Shown here one piece after another: positions 1 to 8,623 of a DNA stretch of 64,000 bases. Numbering within the stretch: the stretch's first letter is position 1; every line of letters starts with the position of its first letter. Location of the stretch: contig CP076745.1 of assembly GCA_019262145.1 (NCBI GenBank), positions 1,299,093-1,363,092 on the forward strand, in the 5' to 3' direction. The notes beneath the pieces are model-generated. The model searched no databases. It saw only the letters and a list, made by a program, of their open reading frames with translations, and had not been told where the DNA came from. The DNA is from Candidatus Methanogranum gryphiswaldense (GTDB taxonomy: Archaea; Thermoplasmatota; Thermoplasmata; Methanomassiliicoccales; Methanomethylophilaceae). A program made the translations under genes and the position numbers.

Positions 1-843
1 TGCGGACATGATCTTTAATGGATCGAACGATTGATGTATCTCTGCAATGTGCTTTTCCTGCTCGATCAATTTATCCTTGAAGAAGGGGCCTTCGGCCTCT
101 TTGGGATATATCTTGTTTATCACAAGACACTCGACGGTCTTGTTGTAGAGGCAAAGATAAGTGTATGAGCGCCTGGTCTCCACTATGGCCATCTTTTCGG
201 GATTGAGAACGAGACGTATTGTCGTGTGCTCGTGATCCTCCAGGATCTCCTTGACACGTTCCATATTGACCTTTATATCCTCGATGGATTGCATGACCTC
301 CTTGGAAGGCAAAGGAATGTCCATGACCTTTCCGACGGTGTATCTGGCGATCGATATCAATCTCTTGAACATGCCGTACATCTTCTCGATGTACCAATTC
401 GAAACATCCGGAAAACTAAGCAGTCTGAGGGTCTCTCCTGTAGGTGCTGTATCGATGACGACGACATCATACTGACCGCTGTCCTTGAACTGAAGTACGT
501 AGAACAATGCCGCTACCATTTCCATTCCGGGAAGTATGGCCATTTCCTCTGCAGAAATGTCATTGACACCCTGAGAAAGCATGAAAGCCGCAATGTATTC
601 ACTTATGGCATTCCATTTGGTACTCATCTCGTGGACAATGTCCAGTTCAAGGGCGTCGAGATTCGGAGCGATGTTCTTGATCTCTGCTCCTAACTGCACC
701 TCGTAGGAATCTCCTAAGGAATGAGCAGTATCGACACTCATTATGATCGTACGATGGCCGTTCTGAGCAATCCTGCGGGCCGTAGCTGCTGCAACGGAGG
801 TTTTGCCCACTCCACCCTTACCGTTGAATATGATCGTCCTCAT
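1..843 (-). CDS. Get3/ArsA-family ATPase (3' end cut by window edge)
   Basis: P-loop ATPase of the ArsA/TRC40/Get3 family. In the family this is a cytosolic chaperone that hands tail-anchored membrane proteins to the membrane, or drives arsenite efflux. About 281 residues are visible and the C-terminus lies beyond the left edge. The deviant Walker A motif KGGVGKT is at residues 9-15, followed by a switch-I-like DTAHS segment and a later VVIDTAPTGETLRLL stretch typical of the family. No ArsB or ArsD neighbour is seen, so a Get3-like role is the better guess. The ATG at 843 lies 26 nt from the centre of a TATA-like box (864-874), suggesting a leaderless mRNA. Confidence 0.88.
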   Translation of the reverse strand, partial: MRTIIFNGKGGVGKTSVAAATARRIAQNGHRTIIMSVDTAHSLGDSYEVQLGAEIKNIAPNLDALELDIVHEMSTKWNAISEYIAAFMLSQGVNDISAEEMAILPGMEMVAALFYVLQFKDSGQYDVVVIDTAPTGETLRLLSFPDVSNWYIEKMYGMFKRLISIARYTVGKVMDIPLPSKEVMQSIEDIKVNMERVKEILEDHEHTTIRLVLNPEKMAIVETRRSYTYLCLYNKTVECLVINKIYPKEAEGPFFKDKLIEQEKHIAEIHQSFDPLKIMSA

Positions 844-863
844 TGAAACTCAAATATCGTAAA

Positions 864-874
864 GGGTATAAAAC
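864..874 (-). promoter_or_regulatory. TATA box for the Get3-like gene
   Basis: On the minus strand the box reads GTTTTATACCC. Its centre is about 26 nt upstream of the ATG at 843, so transcription would start at or next to the start codon (inference). Confidence 0.45.
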
Positions 875-1033
875 AATAGATACACCCAATAAAAATTGGT
901 TATGGAATTGATCCAAAAATACGGATCACAGACAACGAATACATATCAAAAATATTCTGTCCAAAATCCAATCAAACGTACATCCAACAAAGAAAAATGA
1001 TCACAGCAACAATATAGCGCATTGTAAATCAAT

Positions 1034-1142
1034 TGGTGCCGAGGATGGGGTTCGAACCCATGACCTTCGGATTTCCCTGGAAGAGGTCTGTTAGACCAGA
1101 ACCCTATGAGTCCGACGCTCCACCAGGCTGAGCCACCTCGGC
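1034..1142 (-). tRNA. tRNA-Met(CAT), elongator, with intron
   Basis: The acceptor GCCGAGG pairs with CCTCGGC, followed by discriminator A and an encoded CCA (1034-1036). The T arm is ATGGG-TTCGAAC-CCCAT. The anticodon stem TCGGA/TCCGA encloses CAT at 1106-1108. A 32-nt intron (about 1073-1104) sits after position 37, the usual archaeal bulge-helix-bulge site, and elongator tRNA-Met is a common intron host in Euryarchaeota. It lies 65 nt downstream of rps3ae on the same strand. The other CAT-anticodon gene in the window (55024-55101) has initiator features, supporting an elongator assignment; tRNA-Ile2 is a less likely alternative. Confidence 0.9.
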
Positions 1143-1207
1143 ACGTGTGTTTTTTGGGGGGAATTGGTTTGGGTTTAAAGAGTTTGGGGAGGAGGATCCG
1201 GGCAGGA

Positions 1208-1954
1208 TCACTCTTTGACGGTCTCTTCTGATTCCTCAGTCTCTGCCTCTACTTCTTCGGTCTCTTCTGATTCCTCGGAAGTTTCTTTAGGCTGAGCCTC
1301 GGACACAGGACGGACCTCAATTATACACTCAGGCTCTCCGTCTCCGACCTTGAGAACCTCGGTCTTCCTTATCTCTATCCTCTTCATGGGGATGACGACA
1401 CGGCATGCTCTTGCGAGATCCTTTGCCAGATCACCGGATATGATGGATTTGATAAGTTCTGCTACAGTCATCTTGGATCCCATCTCGAGAAGGGTCACAC
1501 CTATGACATGCCTCATTCCGATCTCTTGAGAGGACTGGATCCTTCTCTCGGCGATAGACATCGTCTTGACCCTTATGAGGAAGTTATCTGATGTTGTGAC
1601 ATCGACGACGTGGTCGGTCTTTGTCTTCTTTCTGCGGGTAAGCCTTCTGACGTAATCGCTTGTGAGATCGTGTCCGATGAAAGTTGTCTTTGCATCGTGC
1701 CCATCTACCGCATTGATCTTGAATTTTAGCTTTATGTGCATCTTGGAGAAGTCACCAGTGAGGTCCTGAACTGTGACCTCGGACGTCCTTCCGATAAGAT
1801 ACTCGGGGTCTGCTGAGGGGGTCTCTCCGATGACGACCTCATTGAACATATGAGGTGCGTGAACAGAGTACCACTCCTTCGCTTTCCACTTGTCTTTGAC
1901 CTTACGGCCTGCATTTCCTTTAGCTTTCTTTGATGCTGCGCTTGCTCCTGCCAT
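1208..1954 (-). CDS. rps3ae: 30S ribosomal protein S3Ae (eS1)
   Basis: 248-residue archaeal/eukaryal small-subunit protein eS1, located at the platform near the mRNA exit. The basic N-terminus (residues 1-27), the KEWYSVHAP segment and the RRLTRRKKTK patch are family signatures. The last 30 residues or so are a Glu-rich tail, longer than in many homologues. A strong GGAGG Shine-Dalgarno lies 6 nt before the ATG, and an AT-rich TATA-like stretch lies near 2000-2010. It stands alone on the minus strand, with a tRNA-Met gene just downstream. Confidence 0.95.
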   Translation of the reverse strand: MAGASAASKKAKGNAGRKVKDKWKAKEWYSVHAPHMFNEVVIGETPSADPEYLIGRTSEVTVQDLTGDFSKMHIKLKFKINAVDGHDAKTTFIGHDLTSDYVRRLTRRKKTKTDHVVDVTTSDNFLIRVKTMSIAERRIQSSQEIGMRHVIGVTLLEMGSKMTVAELIKSIISGDLAKDLARACRVVIPMKRIEIRKTEVLKVGDGEPECIIEVRPVSEAQPKETSEESEETEEVEAETEESEETVKE

Positions 1955-2171
1955 TTGAATCCTCCTTTAGATTCTAATAAGTGGAACATCGAGTATTCAT
2001 ATTAATAGCTTTGTCCAACATTCATTTTTAAAATTTATTATACCCAGCATTTTTAAATATATCACAATATGGATAAAATTATACTTTGAGGTTGGTACCG
2101 CTACTACATAAAACTTACTATATTTTCATGCAACACAAAAAACAATGACAATTAATAATAAAAAGTAAGAA

Positions 2172-2188
2172 GAGGGCGCAAGGCCCTC
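2172..2188 (-). terminator. Hairpin after hdrB
   Basis: Perfect 6-bp stem GAGGGC/GCCCTC with a 5-nt loop, 10 nt past the hdrB stop, followed on the minus strand by a T-rich run. Archaeal termination depends mainly on the T-run; the hairpin may stabilise the 3' end. Confidence 0.45.
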
Positions 2189-2197
2189 AGATTATTC

Positions 2198-3043
2198 TCA
2201 GAGTTTAACAGGCACAACGTGTGCACTGAGGCCCAATTCGGCCTCAGACATACCCATCGCGATACCATAGAGCTGGCAGAGGTGAAGGACAGGGATCTTG
2301 TATCCAAGGTCTCCCTGGACTGTGTCGAACTGCATCTGACAGAAAGGACAGATATCGACTATGTACTGTGCTCCGGATGCCTGCATGTTCTCAAGATTGG
2401 TCTTGGTGAACTCTTTTGCAACATCTCCGAAGGCGGCTTTGAGACCTCCTCCTGCACCGCAGCATAGCATCTTCTGCTTTCTGGGCATGCTCTTGGCACC
2501 TGTTGCCTCAACGAGATCGTCAAGAACATGTGCGTTCTCGGGATCGTCGAGCTCCTTTATGGAGCTGGGCTTAAGGAAGTGACATCCGTAGAATGCAGCT
2601 ACCTTGTAGTCGAGGGGGTTGGTGATCTTCTCTTTGATCTTCGCGATACCGACATCCTTGTAAAGGACCTCAGCGAAATGGTAGACCTTGGTTGTACCTT
2701 TGTATTCCATTCCGATCTCTTTGAGGATCTTGTTGACCTTTGCGAGCTCTTCAGGGTTATGATTCAGCTCATGTGCTGCCTCGAAGAGTGATCCGTAACA
2801 TCCGTTGCAGATGGTGACGATCGGAAGGCCTTTTGCCTCAGCAAGTGCGAGGTTCCTGGCAGCCGCGGCAAGCCATGTAGCTTTGCTGAAAGCCCTGATG
2901 ACTCCGGGTGCAGGACAGCAGCTTGCGTCCTCGAGGTCTACGAGCTCTACTCCGAGCCTCTCGCAAACGACCCTTGTGGATTTCTCGACACCTGGGTATC
3001 TCAGAGGTGCGATGCAACCTAGGAAAAATGCGTATTTTGCCAT
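2198..3043 (-). CDS. hdrB: Heterodisulfide reductase subunit B
   Basis: 281-residue HdrB, which carries the two non-cubane iron-sulfur clusters that reduce the CoM-S-S-CoB heterodisulfide in methanogens. Both cysteine-rich CCG domains are intact: first Cys9, a CC pair and CNGC; second FYGC, CCGAGGG and CPFC. Length is normal. It lies 4 nt downstream of hdrC, with a GGAGTGA ribosome site overlapping the hdrC stop, so the two are co-expressed. The partner hdrA and the hydrogenase genes are not in the window. It acts in the cytosolic electron-bifurcating Hdr complex. Confidence 0.95.
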   Translation of the reverse strand: MAKYAFFLGCIAPLRYPGVEKSTRVVCERLGVELVDLEDASCCPAPGVIRAFSKATWLAAAARNLALAEAKGLPIVTICNGCYGSLFEAAHELNHNPEELAKVNKILKEIGMEYKGTTKVYHFAEVLYKDVGIAKIKEKITNPLDYKVAAFYGCHFLKPSSIKELDDPENAHVLDDLVEATGAKSMPRKQKMLCCGAGGGLKAAFGDVAKEFTKTNLENMQASGAQYIVDICPFCQMQFDTVQGDLGYKIPVLHLCQLYGIAMGMSEAELGLSAHVVPVKL

Positions 3044-3047
3044 GTTA

Positions 3048-3554
3048 TCACTCCACGATCTTGTTGAATCCAGTGGCCTTCAGGATCTTATCGAGCTGGG
3101 CCATGGCATCTTTGTTCGAAAGGACTGTGGGAGGAACTTCGGGAAGACCGATGCTCTTTCTCTGCGCCTTTATCTTATCATTGATCTGAACTGTGTGCCC
3201 GCTCTTGTAGAAGTTGGTTGCGGTCACTTTGTGGTTAGCACGGATGTGTCCCTCTGAAACTGCAATGTTCCTAAGAGCGACGACCACATCGACAATCGGG
3301 ACCTGGCGAGGGCACCTTTCAACACATGTGTAACAGGTACTGCACTCCCAAAGCTCGTCACTGTTTACGATCTCGTCCTTGAGGCCGAGCTGTGCCATTC
3401 TCATGAGTTTCCTTACCCTGTAGGAAGTACGCCTTCCAGACGGGCATCCTGCGGTACATGTTCCGCACTGGAAACACATCTTAACGTCAGCACCGCCGGC
3501 AGCTGCCAGCTGTGCTTCGAATTCCGGATTTGCCTTGATTTCCGTAATAATCAC
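3048..3554 (-). CDS. hdrC: Heterodisulfide reductase subunit C
   Basis: 168-residue iron-sulfur subunit passing electrons from HdrA to HdrB. Two complete [4Fe-4S] motifs are visible: Cys27/30/33/37 (CFQCGTCTAGCP) and Cys71/74/77/81 (CSTCYTCVERCP). The start is a GTG at 3554, just after an AGGTGA-like site; no in-frame ATG lies near the expected N-terminus. A TATA box sits at 3577-3587. First gene of hdrCB. A LysR-like regulator is encoded just upstream on the same strand, 75 nt away. Confidence 0.94.
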   Translation of the reverse strand: MIITEIKANPEFEAQLAAAGGADVKMCFQCGTCTAGCPSGRRTSYRVRKLMRMAQLGLKDEIVNSDELWECSTCYTCVERCPRQVPIVDVVVALRNIAVSEGHIRANHKVTATNFYKSGHTVQINDKIKAQRKSIGLPEVPPTVLSNKDAMAQLDKILKATGFNKIVE

Positions 3555-3576
3555 CTAGGCCTTGAATGAGGTTATC

Positions 3577-3587
3577 CTATATAAAAA
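3577..3587 (-). promoter_or_regulatory. TATA box of hdrCB
   Basis: Minus-strand TTTTTATATAG centred near 3582, 28 nt from the hdrC GTG. This gives a very short or absent leader (inference). The 75-nt gap to the upstream regulator gene is otherwise AT-rich with no other feature. Confidence 0.5.
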
Positions 3588-3629
3588 GTGGACTTCAAAA
3601 CAAAAAGGTATTACCTTCTAAGGCAATAG

Positions 3630-4433
3630 TCATTTTATATTCTTTGCCAGCAGTGCCCGCAGTATCCTAGTTATCTGCTTATCTTCTCTACGATATATCG
3701 CAGTGATGGCATGTCTGAGTATCTTTGGATCGACAGCACTCTTCATCCTAAGGCCCTTTCTCAGTAGAAGGAACTCGTCGACGAAGAAGCTCTTGCTCGA
3801 TCCAAGAAGTTCAGGCAAAGAGAAGGTCTCTGAATCGATGTTGTACTTACGGTCCATGGTATCCAAGAACATGAACGCAACCCTCTGCGCTCCATACCTA
3901 TACCTTATGAAGGAATCCCCGTTATCGACGAAGACCATCCCCATATAACCGATCTCTGTTGCCTCGAACTCATCAGCATCGAACAGATACAACGGATCAT
4001 CAATGATGGCGAAGTCCGCGAGATTCTCCCTCATCATCCTAAGGTTGTGTTCATCATCGGATATCACCAATTCTACATCCAACATCTTTAATGCTGAGAG
4101 CACCGTCATCATAAGATCCTCGGTGACGGGACTGCAACACACTGTGAAACCGTGATCGTCGCAACATCTCAATTCCGTTGAATCGTATGTCATAACGATC
4201 TGTTTTCCTTCATCGGTTAGAATGGTCCCTGCCGGGGTGGATTTTGTCACTGGTGAACCGACCGCATCCTCTATGGTACCTATGTACCTGTGAACGACGG
4301 GAACGGAGATCCCCAGCCTCTTGGCGGCAGACGTCTTGCTACCAGTCACAGCAACGGTCTTAAGAATCTCCAACTGACGGTTCGTGATGGTGTGCCCGTT
4401 TATCACCTGCTCCGTCCTTACATTCAAATCCAC
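3630..4433 (-). CDS. LysR-like one-component transcription regulator
   Basis: 267 residues. Residues 15-75 form a winged helix of the LysR/ModE type (NRQLEILKTVAVTGSKTSAA, then a recognition helix around VPVVHRYIGTIE). The remainder looks like a periplasmic-binding-protein-like sensor domain with alternating strands and helices. Its ligand is unknown. It is divergent from the DUF1538 membrane protein across 85 nt and directly upstream of hdrCB, so it may control either or both (inference). The GTG start at 4433 is 26 nt from the centre of a TATA box at 4455-4464, which argues for a leaderless GTG start. Confidence 0.7.
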   Translation of the reverse strand: MDLNVRTEQVINGHTITNRQLEILKTVAVTGSKTSAAKRLGISVPVVHRYIGTIEDAVGSPVTKSTPAGTILTDEGKQIVMTYDSTELRCCDDHGFTVCCSPVTEDLMMTVLSALKMLDVELVISDDEHNLRMMRENLADFAIIDDPLYLFDADEFEATEIGYMGMVFVDNGDSFIRYRYGAQRVAFMFLDTMDRKYNIDSETFSLPELLGSSKSFFVDEFLLLRKGLRMKSAVDPKILRHAITAIYRREDKQITRILRALLAKNIK

Positions 4434-4518
4434 GAATGCGAATCAGTAATTGCGTTCATATATCTGTCCATACAACAGAATGCCTTTTTTTATATGCACA
4501 AGCACATGACATAAACGA
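4434..4518. promoter_or_regulatory. Divergent promoter region, regulator / DUF1538
   Basis: The 85-nt gap holds one TATA box per strand: minus GATATATGAA at 4455-4464 and plus TTTTTATATG at 4487-4495. Each is centred 26-27 nt from its start codon. The boxes are back to back, so a protein bound between them could affect both genes. Confidence 0.5.
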
Positions 4519-6003
4519 ATGTTGGATTTCAAAAAACAACTGATCGACGTCGGTAGGACCACTCTGCCCATAAGTGCATTGATCATCATACTGGACATTC
4601 TTCTGTTAGAACCTTCTGTGAACGAGTTCTCATTGGTATTACTATGTTGTGCTTTCATAGTGCTTGGATTCACTCTTTTCCTGTATGGCGTAGATATCGG
4701 TGTGATCCCTATGGGCATAGCCATAGGGTCAGAGATGCCTAAACGCAACTCGGTGCCTTTCATAATAACTGTGGTGTTCATAATCAGCATCACCGTGACC
4801 ATCGCAGAGCCCGATATCTCTGTTTTCAGCAATATGGTTTGCAGAGTGTATTCGACCGTACAATTCTGGCCACTCGTCCTGTCCATCGCAGTTGGAGTAG
4901 GCACATTCCTCGTGATCGCCGCGATGAGGCTGATACTGAACCTTTCTCTACGCCTTCTCTTGACCGTTGGCTATGCGATAGTCATAATGTTAGCACTGAT
5001 AACTCCGGAAGCCTTTCTTGGAGTGGCATTCGATGCAGGTGGTGTCACCACAGGACCGATGACAATTCCAGTACTCCTGGCGATGGGGATGGGTATCTGC
5101 ATAACGATCTCCTCCAGGAACAGCATGAGCGGATTCGGAATGATCGGTCTTGCATCCATAGGCCCTATAATCGCTTTACTGATATACGGTATTCTTATGG
5201 ATCCTGGACAGACCACTGTCGTTACGGAGACCGTAACCAATAGCAACATCGGTCAATTAACGATAATACATCAACTTCTGGAATGCACCAAAGATGTCCT
5301 GCTGGCAGTTGGCCCTCTCTACATGATCTTCCTGATATTCCAAAAATATTTCCTACATTACACATGGAGAGACTTCAGGATAATGAGCATCGGTATCGGA
5401 ATAGCATCATTCGGAATCATATTGTTCCTGACCGGAGTGTATGCTGGATTCATGCCTCTCGCAGACAAACTCGGAGAATACATGGCCGAGAACGACTATG
5501 GGATACTCATACTGATCTTGGGTGCCGTTATAGGGCTCTTGGTGATAATGGCCGAACCGGCTGTAAAGATACTTAGTACCCAAGTGGAATCGGCATCTAA
5601 TGGTACGCTCACAAGAAGATCCATCACACTGGTGATAGCGGTTGGCGTAGCTACATTCGTAGGTATAGGGATGTATCTGCTTTCAATAGGGGCGATGTCC
5701 ATGTACTACCTCCTACCGATCTATGCGATAGCAATAATATTGGTCTGGTTCATAGATGAGGACCTGGTGGGCATAACATATGATGCCGGAGGCGTAGCAA
5801 CAGGCCCCATGTCCGTCGCGGTGATAATGACGATGTACGCTGCCATAGCCGAGACCGTTTACTCAGGAAGCGGAACGGTACACGCATTCGGCGCAATAGC
5901 CCTCATAGCGTTGGCACCTATAATCTCTTTGTCTATACTGGGACTTATTACCCGTAGGAATAAAAACAAAAATAAAAATAACAAAACTAGCGACCAGATC
6001 TAA
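4519..6003 (+). CDS. DUF1538 double-repeat membrane protein
   Basis: 494 residues, about a dozen hydrophobic segments, made of two homologous halves. Each half has a G-V-x-x-G-x-M-P-like motif (VDIGVIPMG; VYAGFMPLA), an AEP motif (TIAEPDI; IMAEPAV) and a DAGGVxTGPM motif (FDAGGVTTGPM; YDAGGVATGPM). These are the signatures of the DUF1538 family, whose members are predicted transporters with no proven substrate. The ATG at 4519 fits a TATA box 27 nt upstream. The C-terminus ends in a short Lys/Asn-rich tail. It is divergent from the LysR-like regulator, the obvious candidate controller. Confidence 0.82.
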   Translation: MLDFKKQLIDVGRTTLPISALIIILDILLLEPSVNEFSLVLLCCAFIVLGFTLFLYGVDIGVIPMGIAIGSEMPKRNSVPFIITVVFIISITVTIAEPDISVFSNMVCRVYSTVQFWPLVLSIAVGVGTFLVIAAMRLILNLSLRLLLTVGYAIVIMLALITPEAFLGVAFDAGGVTTGPMTIPVLLAMGMGICITISSRNSMSGFGMIGLASIGPIIALLIYGILMDPGQTTVVTETVTNSNIGQLTIIHQLLECTKDVLLAVGPLYMIFLIFQKYFLHYTWRDFRIMSIGIGIASFGIILFLTGVYAGFMPLADKLGEYMAENDYGILILILGAVIGLLVIMAEPAVKILSTQVESASNGTLTRRSITLVIAVGVATFVGIGMYLLSIGAMSMYYLLPIYAIAIILVWFIDEDLVGITYDAGGVATGPMSVAVIMTMYAAIAETVYSGSGTVHAFGAIALIALAPIISLSILGLITRRNKNKNKNNKTSDQI

Positions 6004-6091
6004 GATACACAATGATCGAATGTTAGAAGATCTATGAATAAACATGATTCCCAAAAACTACTAAAATATCAAAAGATCCAGAGGCTAATAA

Positions 6092-6598
6092 ATGGAAAAA
6101 ATACTTAATGACAGATTCATGGTAATAGGGCTGGGAAGTCCCATAATGACAGATGACGCTATAGGATTGCGCGTTGTTCAAGCAATATCAGATATGCACC
6201 TGGAACAGATAGATACGCTCCAGGAAGCAGTCGGGGGTCTGGAGATATTGCCGATGATACGTGGATATGAGCATGTCATTATCGTAGATGCGATACAAAC
6301 GTATCAGCAGAAACCTGGAACTGTAATGATCTATGACCCAGACGACTTTGATGACACTGTAGGGAACACCTTTGCCCATGATATCAACCTCGCCACTGCC
6401 TTAAAAATAGGAAAACAAATGGACCCGTACACTATGCCGTACAAGGTAATGTTCATCGCCATAGAGGTACAAGACATACAGACGATGAGCGAGACCATGA
6501 CCCCCGAGGTCGAGGCCTCGGTGGGCCCCGCGATTAACGCGGTACTCTATCTGGTGGATCAGCTCAAATGTCAACGTGGGCTAGATCGAACTTCTTGA
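6092..6598 (+). CDS. Hydrogenase maturation protease (HycI/HybD family)
   Basis: 168 residues. This endopeptidase clips the C-terminus of a [NiFe]-hydrogenase large subunit after nickel insertion. The three expected metal ligands are present: Asp22 in GLGSPIMTDDAIG (position of HybD Glu16), Asp66 in IIVDAIQ and His96 in FAHDIN. GAGG lies 8 nt before the ATG. Its 3' end overlaps the convergent M16 peptidase gene by 35 bp. In a methanogen the client would be a hydrogenase such as MvhA; the nearby hdrBC fits an H2-fed Hdr complex, but no hydrogenase gene is in the window. Confidence 0.88.
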   Translation: MEKILNDRFMVIGLGSPIMTDDAIGLRVVQAISDMHLEQIDTLQEAVGGLEILPMIRGYEHVIIVDAIQTYQQKPGTVMIYDPDDFDDTVGNTFAHDINLATALKIGKQMDPYTMPYKVMFIAIEVQDIQTMSETMTPEVEASVGPAINAVLYLVDQLKCQRGLDRTS

Positions 6599-7838
6599 TC
6601 TCTCTGTTACCTTTTCCAAGAACTGTTACATTCAATGAATTAGACCTTAATAGATCATTAGCTACGTGCATGACCTGTTCTTCGGTCACATCTTCTACGG
6701 CAGCAAGACGACTTTCTAATGTCTGGCACTTTCCATTTAGCATATAGTCCCTTCCAAGCCTGTACATCCTATGCTCCGTAGATTCCATCGACCTTACGTA
6801 CGCTCCTTTTAGAAGTCTCTTGGTCCTTATGAGTTCGCCTTCCTGAAGACCTTCACTCTTTATTTGAGAAAATACCTTGGCAGTTGTCTCGATCGCTTTG
6901 ATTACATTCTCATCAGTACAAGACATGTATGCCACAATGGATGCTGCATCACAATACTGTTCGACCGTGGTATTCACAGAATATACCAATGCCCTCTTTT
7001 CCCTGACTTCCTGAAAAAGCCTCGAACTTGTACCCGCTCCGATCATTGTATTCAGAAGCAATGCCGGAATACGATTTTTATCATTCGGCCCATATGATGG
7101 TAGGCCCATTGCAACATGATAGTGATCGGAATCATTCTTTACGAATCCGTAAAACATGTCTGGTCTTTTAGGAACTTCTCTCTTTATGACCTTCTTGCCT
7201 GCCATACCATCGAATTTCTCCGACGCCCACATCACCGTATCCTCGCTCTCTATGTTACCTGCTGCGAAAACCGCTATGTTGGGTATTCCGTATCTTTCCT
7301 CGTAATATGCCCTCAGTTCCTTGGAACCAAGTGACTTCACGACATCTATTGAGCCGCCCTCATCCTGACAAAGCGGGTGCCCTCTCCACATATTCTGGGC
7401 AAAAAGATCGTGTATGTACGCCTCTGGCTCATTTTTGACCATACTAAGTTCTTGAAGGACCACTTTCTTCTCAAGTTCCACATCGTTATCGTTGATCATC
7501 GGATTAGCCACAATATCCGATACCATTTCCTTGGCGACATTTTTCGTTTCTTTTATCGTGATCCCGAAGAATGCCGTTAGCTCTCTGCCTGTGAAGGCAT
7601 TCAATTCTCCACCCGCACCCTCCATCTCCTTCGACATTTGATACGATGTGCGATTCTTGGTCTCTCTGAATACCACATGCTCCAAAAGATGGGATATCCC
7701 GAATATGTCCTTGGTCTCATCCCTGGAGCCCGTACCAATCGCCACCATATACCCAGAACTTTCACATCCTGGAATCAATTCTGTCACCACGGGGATGCCC
7801 CCGTCGGTCTTCGAAATATTAATGGTATTCTCACTCAT
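6564..7838 (-). CDS. M16-family zinc metallopeptidase
   Basis: 424-residue pitrilysin-type peptidase. The inverted zinc motif HxxEH is intact (His50, Glu53, His54 in ISHLLEHVVF), with the downstream Glu-rich helix (NDVELEKKVVLQEL) supplying the third ligand. The second half is the usual non-catalytic repeat containing the R/Y-type MIGAGTSSRLFQEVREKR stretch. The start chosen is the ATG at 7838 with GGAGG about 11 nt upstream; an upstream in-frame ATG would overlap the divergent PAC2 gene. The substrate is unknown. Rare in archaea compared with bacteria, so possibly acquired (inference). Confidence 0.88.
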   Translation of the reverse strand: MSENTINISKTDGGIPVVTELIPGCESSGYMVAIGTGSRDETKDIFGISHLLEHVVFRETKNRTSYQMSKEMEGAGGELNAFTGRELTAFFGITIKETKNVAKEMVSDIVANPMINDNDVELEKKVVLQELSMVKNEPEAYIHDLFAQNMWRGHPLCQDEGGSIDVVKSLGSKELRAYYEERYGIPNIAVFAAGNIESEDTVMWASEKFDGMAGKKVIKREVPKRPDMFYGFVKNDSDHYHVAMGLPSYGPNDKNRIPALLLNTMIGAGTSSRLFQEVREKRALVYSVNTTVEQYCDAASIVAYMSCTDENVIKAIETTAKVFSQIKSEGLQEGELIRTKRLLKGAYVRSMESTEHRMYRLGRDYMLNGKCQTLESRLAAVEDVTEEQVMHVANDLLRSNSLNVTVLGKGNREIKKFDLAHVDI

Positions 7839-7899
7839 GTTATCACTAGCCTCCCATTGATGCATTAAATTAATAGTTTTAGTGAGATACACCGGTACA

Positions 7900-8619
7900 A
7901 TGTCGGAGTTTAAGGTCATCAAACGCAGAGATATGGAACTTAAAGATCCTGTGGCGATCATTGGCTTTCCCACGATCGGTCTTGTCGGTTCCATTCTAGC
8001 CAGCTATATCTCGAAAGAAAAGGATATGCAATTCATTGCAGGAATGACCTCTCCAGAACTGCCACCCTATACATTGATACAGAACGGTGAACCTTTCCCG
8101 CCTGTGCGTATATACGGTTCCAAACTAGGGGAGGACCACAGTATCATCATTGTGACATCGGAGATCTCTCCCAAACCGGAATTGTGTTATGAGCTGTCAA
8201 TAAAGATAATGAGTATCCTGGAAGAAATGGGCGTTCACAGAATAATAGCACTGGAAGGTGTCGCACAATATGACGATGCATCAATAGTCATATGTGGAAC
8301 TAACAAAGATACTCTTGACAAAGCAAAAGAAGCAGGCCTTATTGTACTCAATGACGGACTTGTACGCGGCATCACCGGGATCATGCTATATGAAGGAAAA
8401 GAAAGGAACATGGATGTTCTAGCACTTCTCTGTCCGGCTGACCCGAATATGCCTGACCCCAGGGCCTCGGCTTCCATTATCGAACCTCTATCAAAATTGA
8501 TCCCAGATCTGAAACTGGACGTCGAACCTCTACTCAAAGAAGCAAATGAGATGGAAAATAGGATACGCGACGAGATACAAAATAATTATAAAGATGAAAC
8601 CAGACAGCTGTACGGATGA
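7900..8619 (+). CDS. PAC2-family proteasome-assembly-like protein
   Basis: 239 residues of the PAC2 (DUF75) family, archaeal homologues of proteasome assembly chaperone 2. Signatures: IIGFPTIGLVGSILASYI near the N-terminus, then the PPVRIYG and ALEGVAQYDD segments. The ATG at 7900 is chosen over the GTG at 7882 because an AT-rich TATA-like box near 7870 would start transcription about 4 nt before it. It is the first gene of a three-gene operon, 4 nt before pyruvoyl arginine decarboxylase. The proteasome role is family knowledge; nothing nearby proves it. Confidence 0.85.
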   Translation: MSEFKVIKRRDMELKDPVAIIGFPTIGLVGSILASYISKEKDMQFIAGMTSPELPPYTLIQNGEPFPPVRIYGSKLGEDHSIIIVTSEISPKPELCYELSIKIMSILEEMGVHRIIALEGVAQYDDASIVICGTNKDTLDKAKEAGLIVLNDGLVRGITGIMLYEGKERNMDVLALLCPADPNMPDPRASASIIEPLSKLIPDLKLDVEPLLKEANEMENRIRDEIQNNYKDETRQLYG

Positions 8620-8623
8620 GAAA

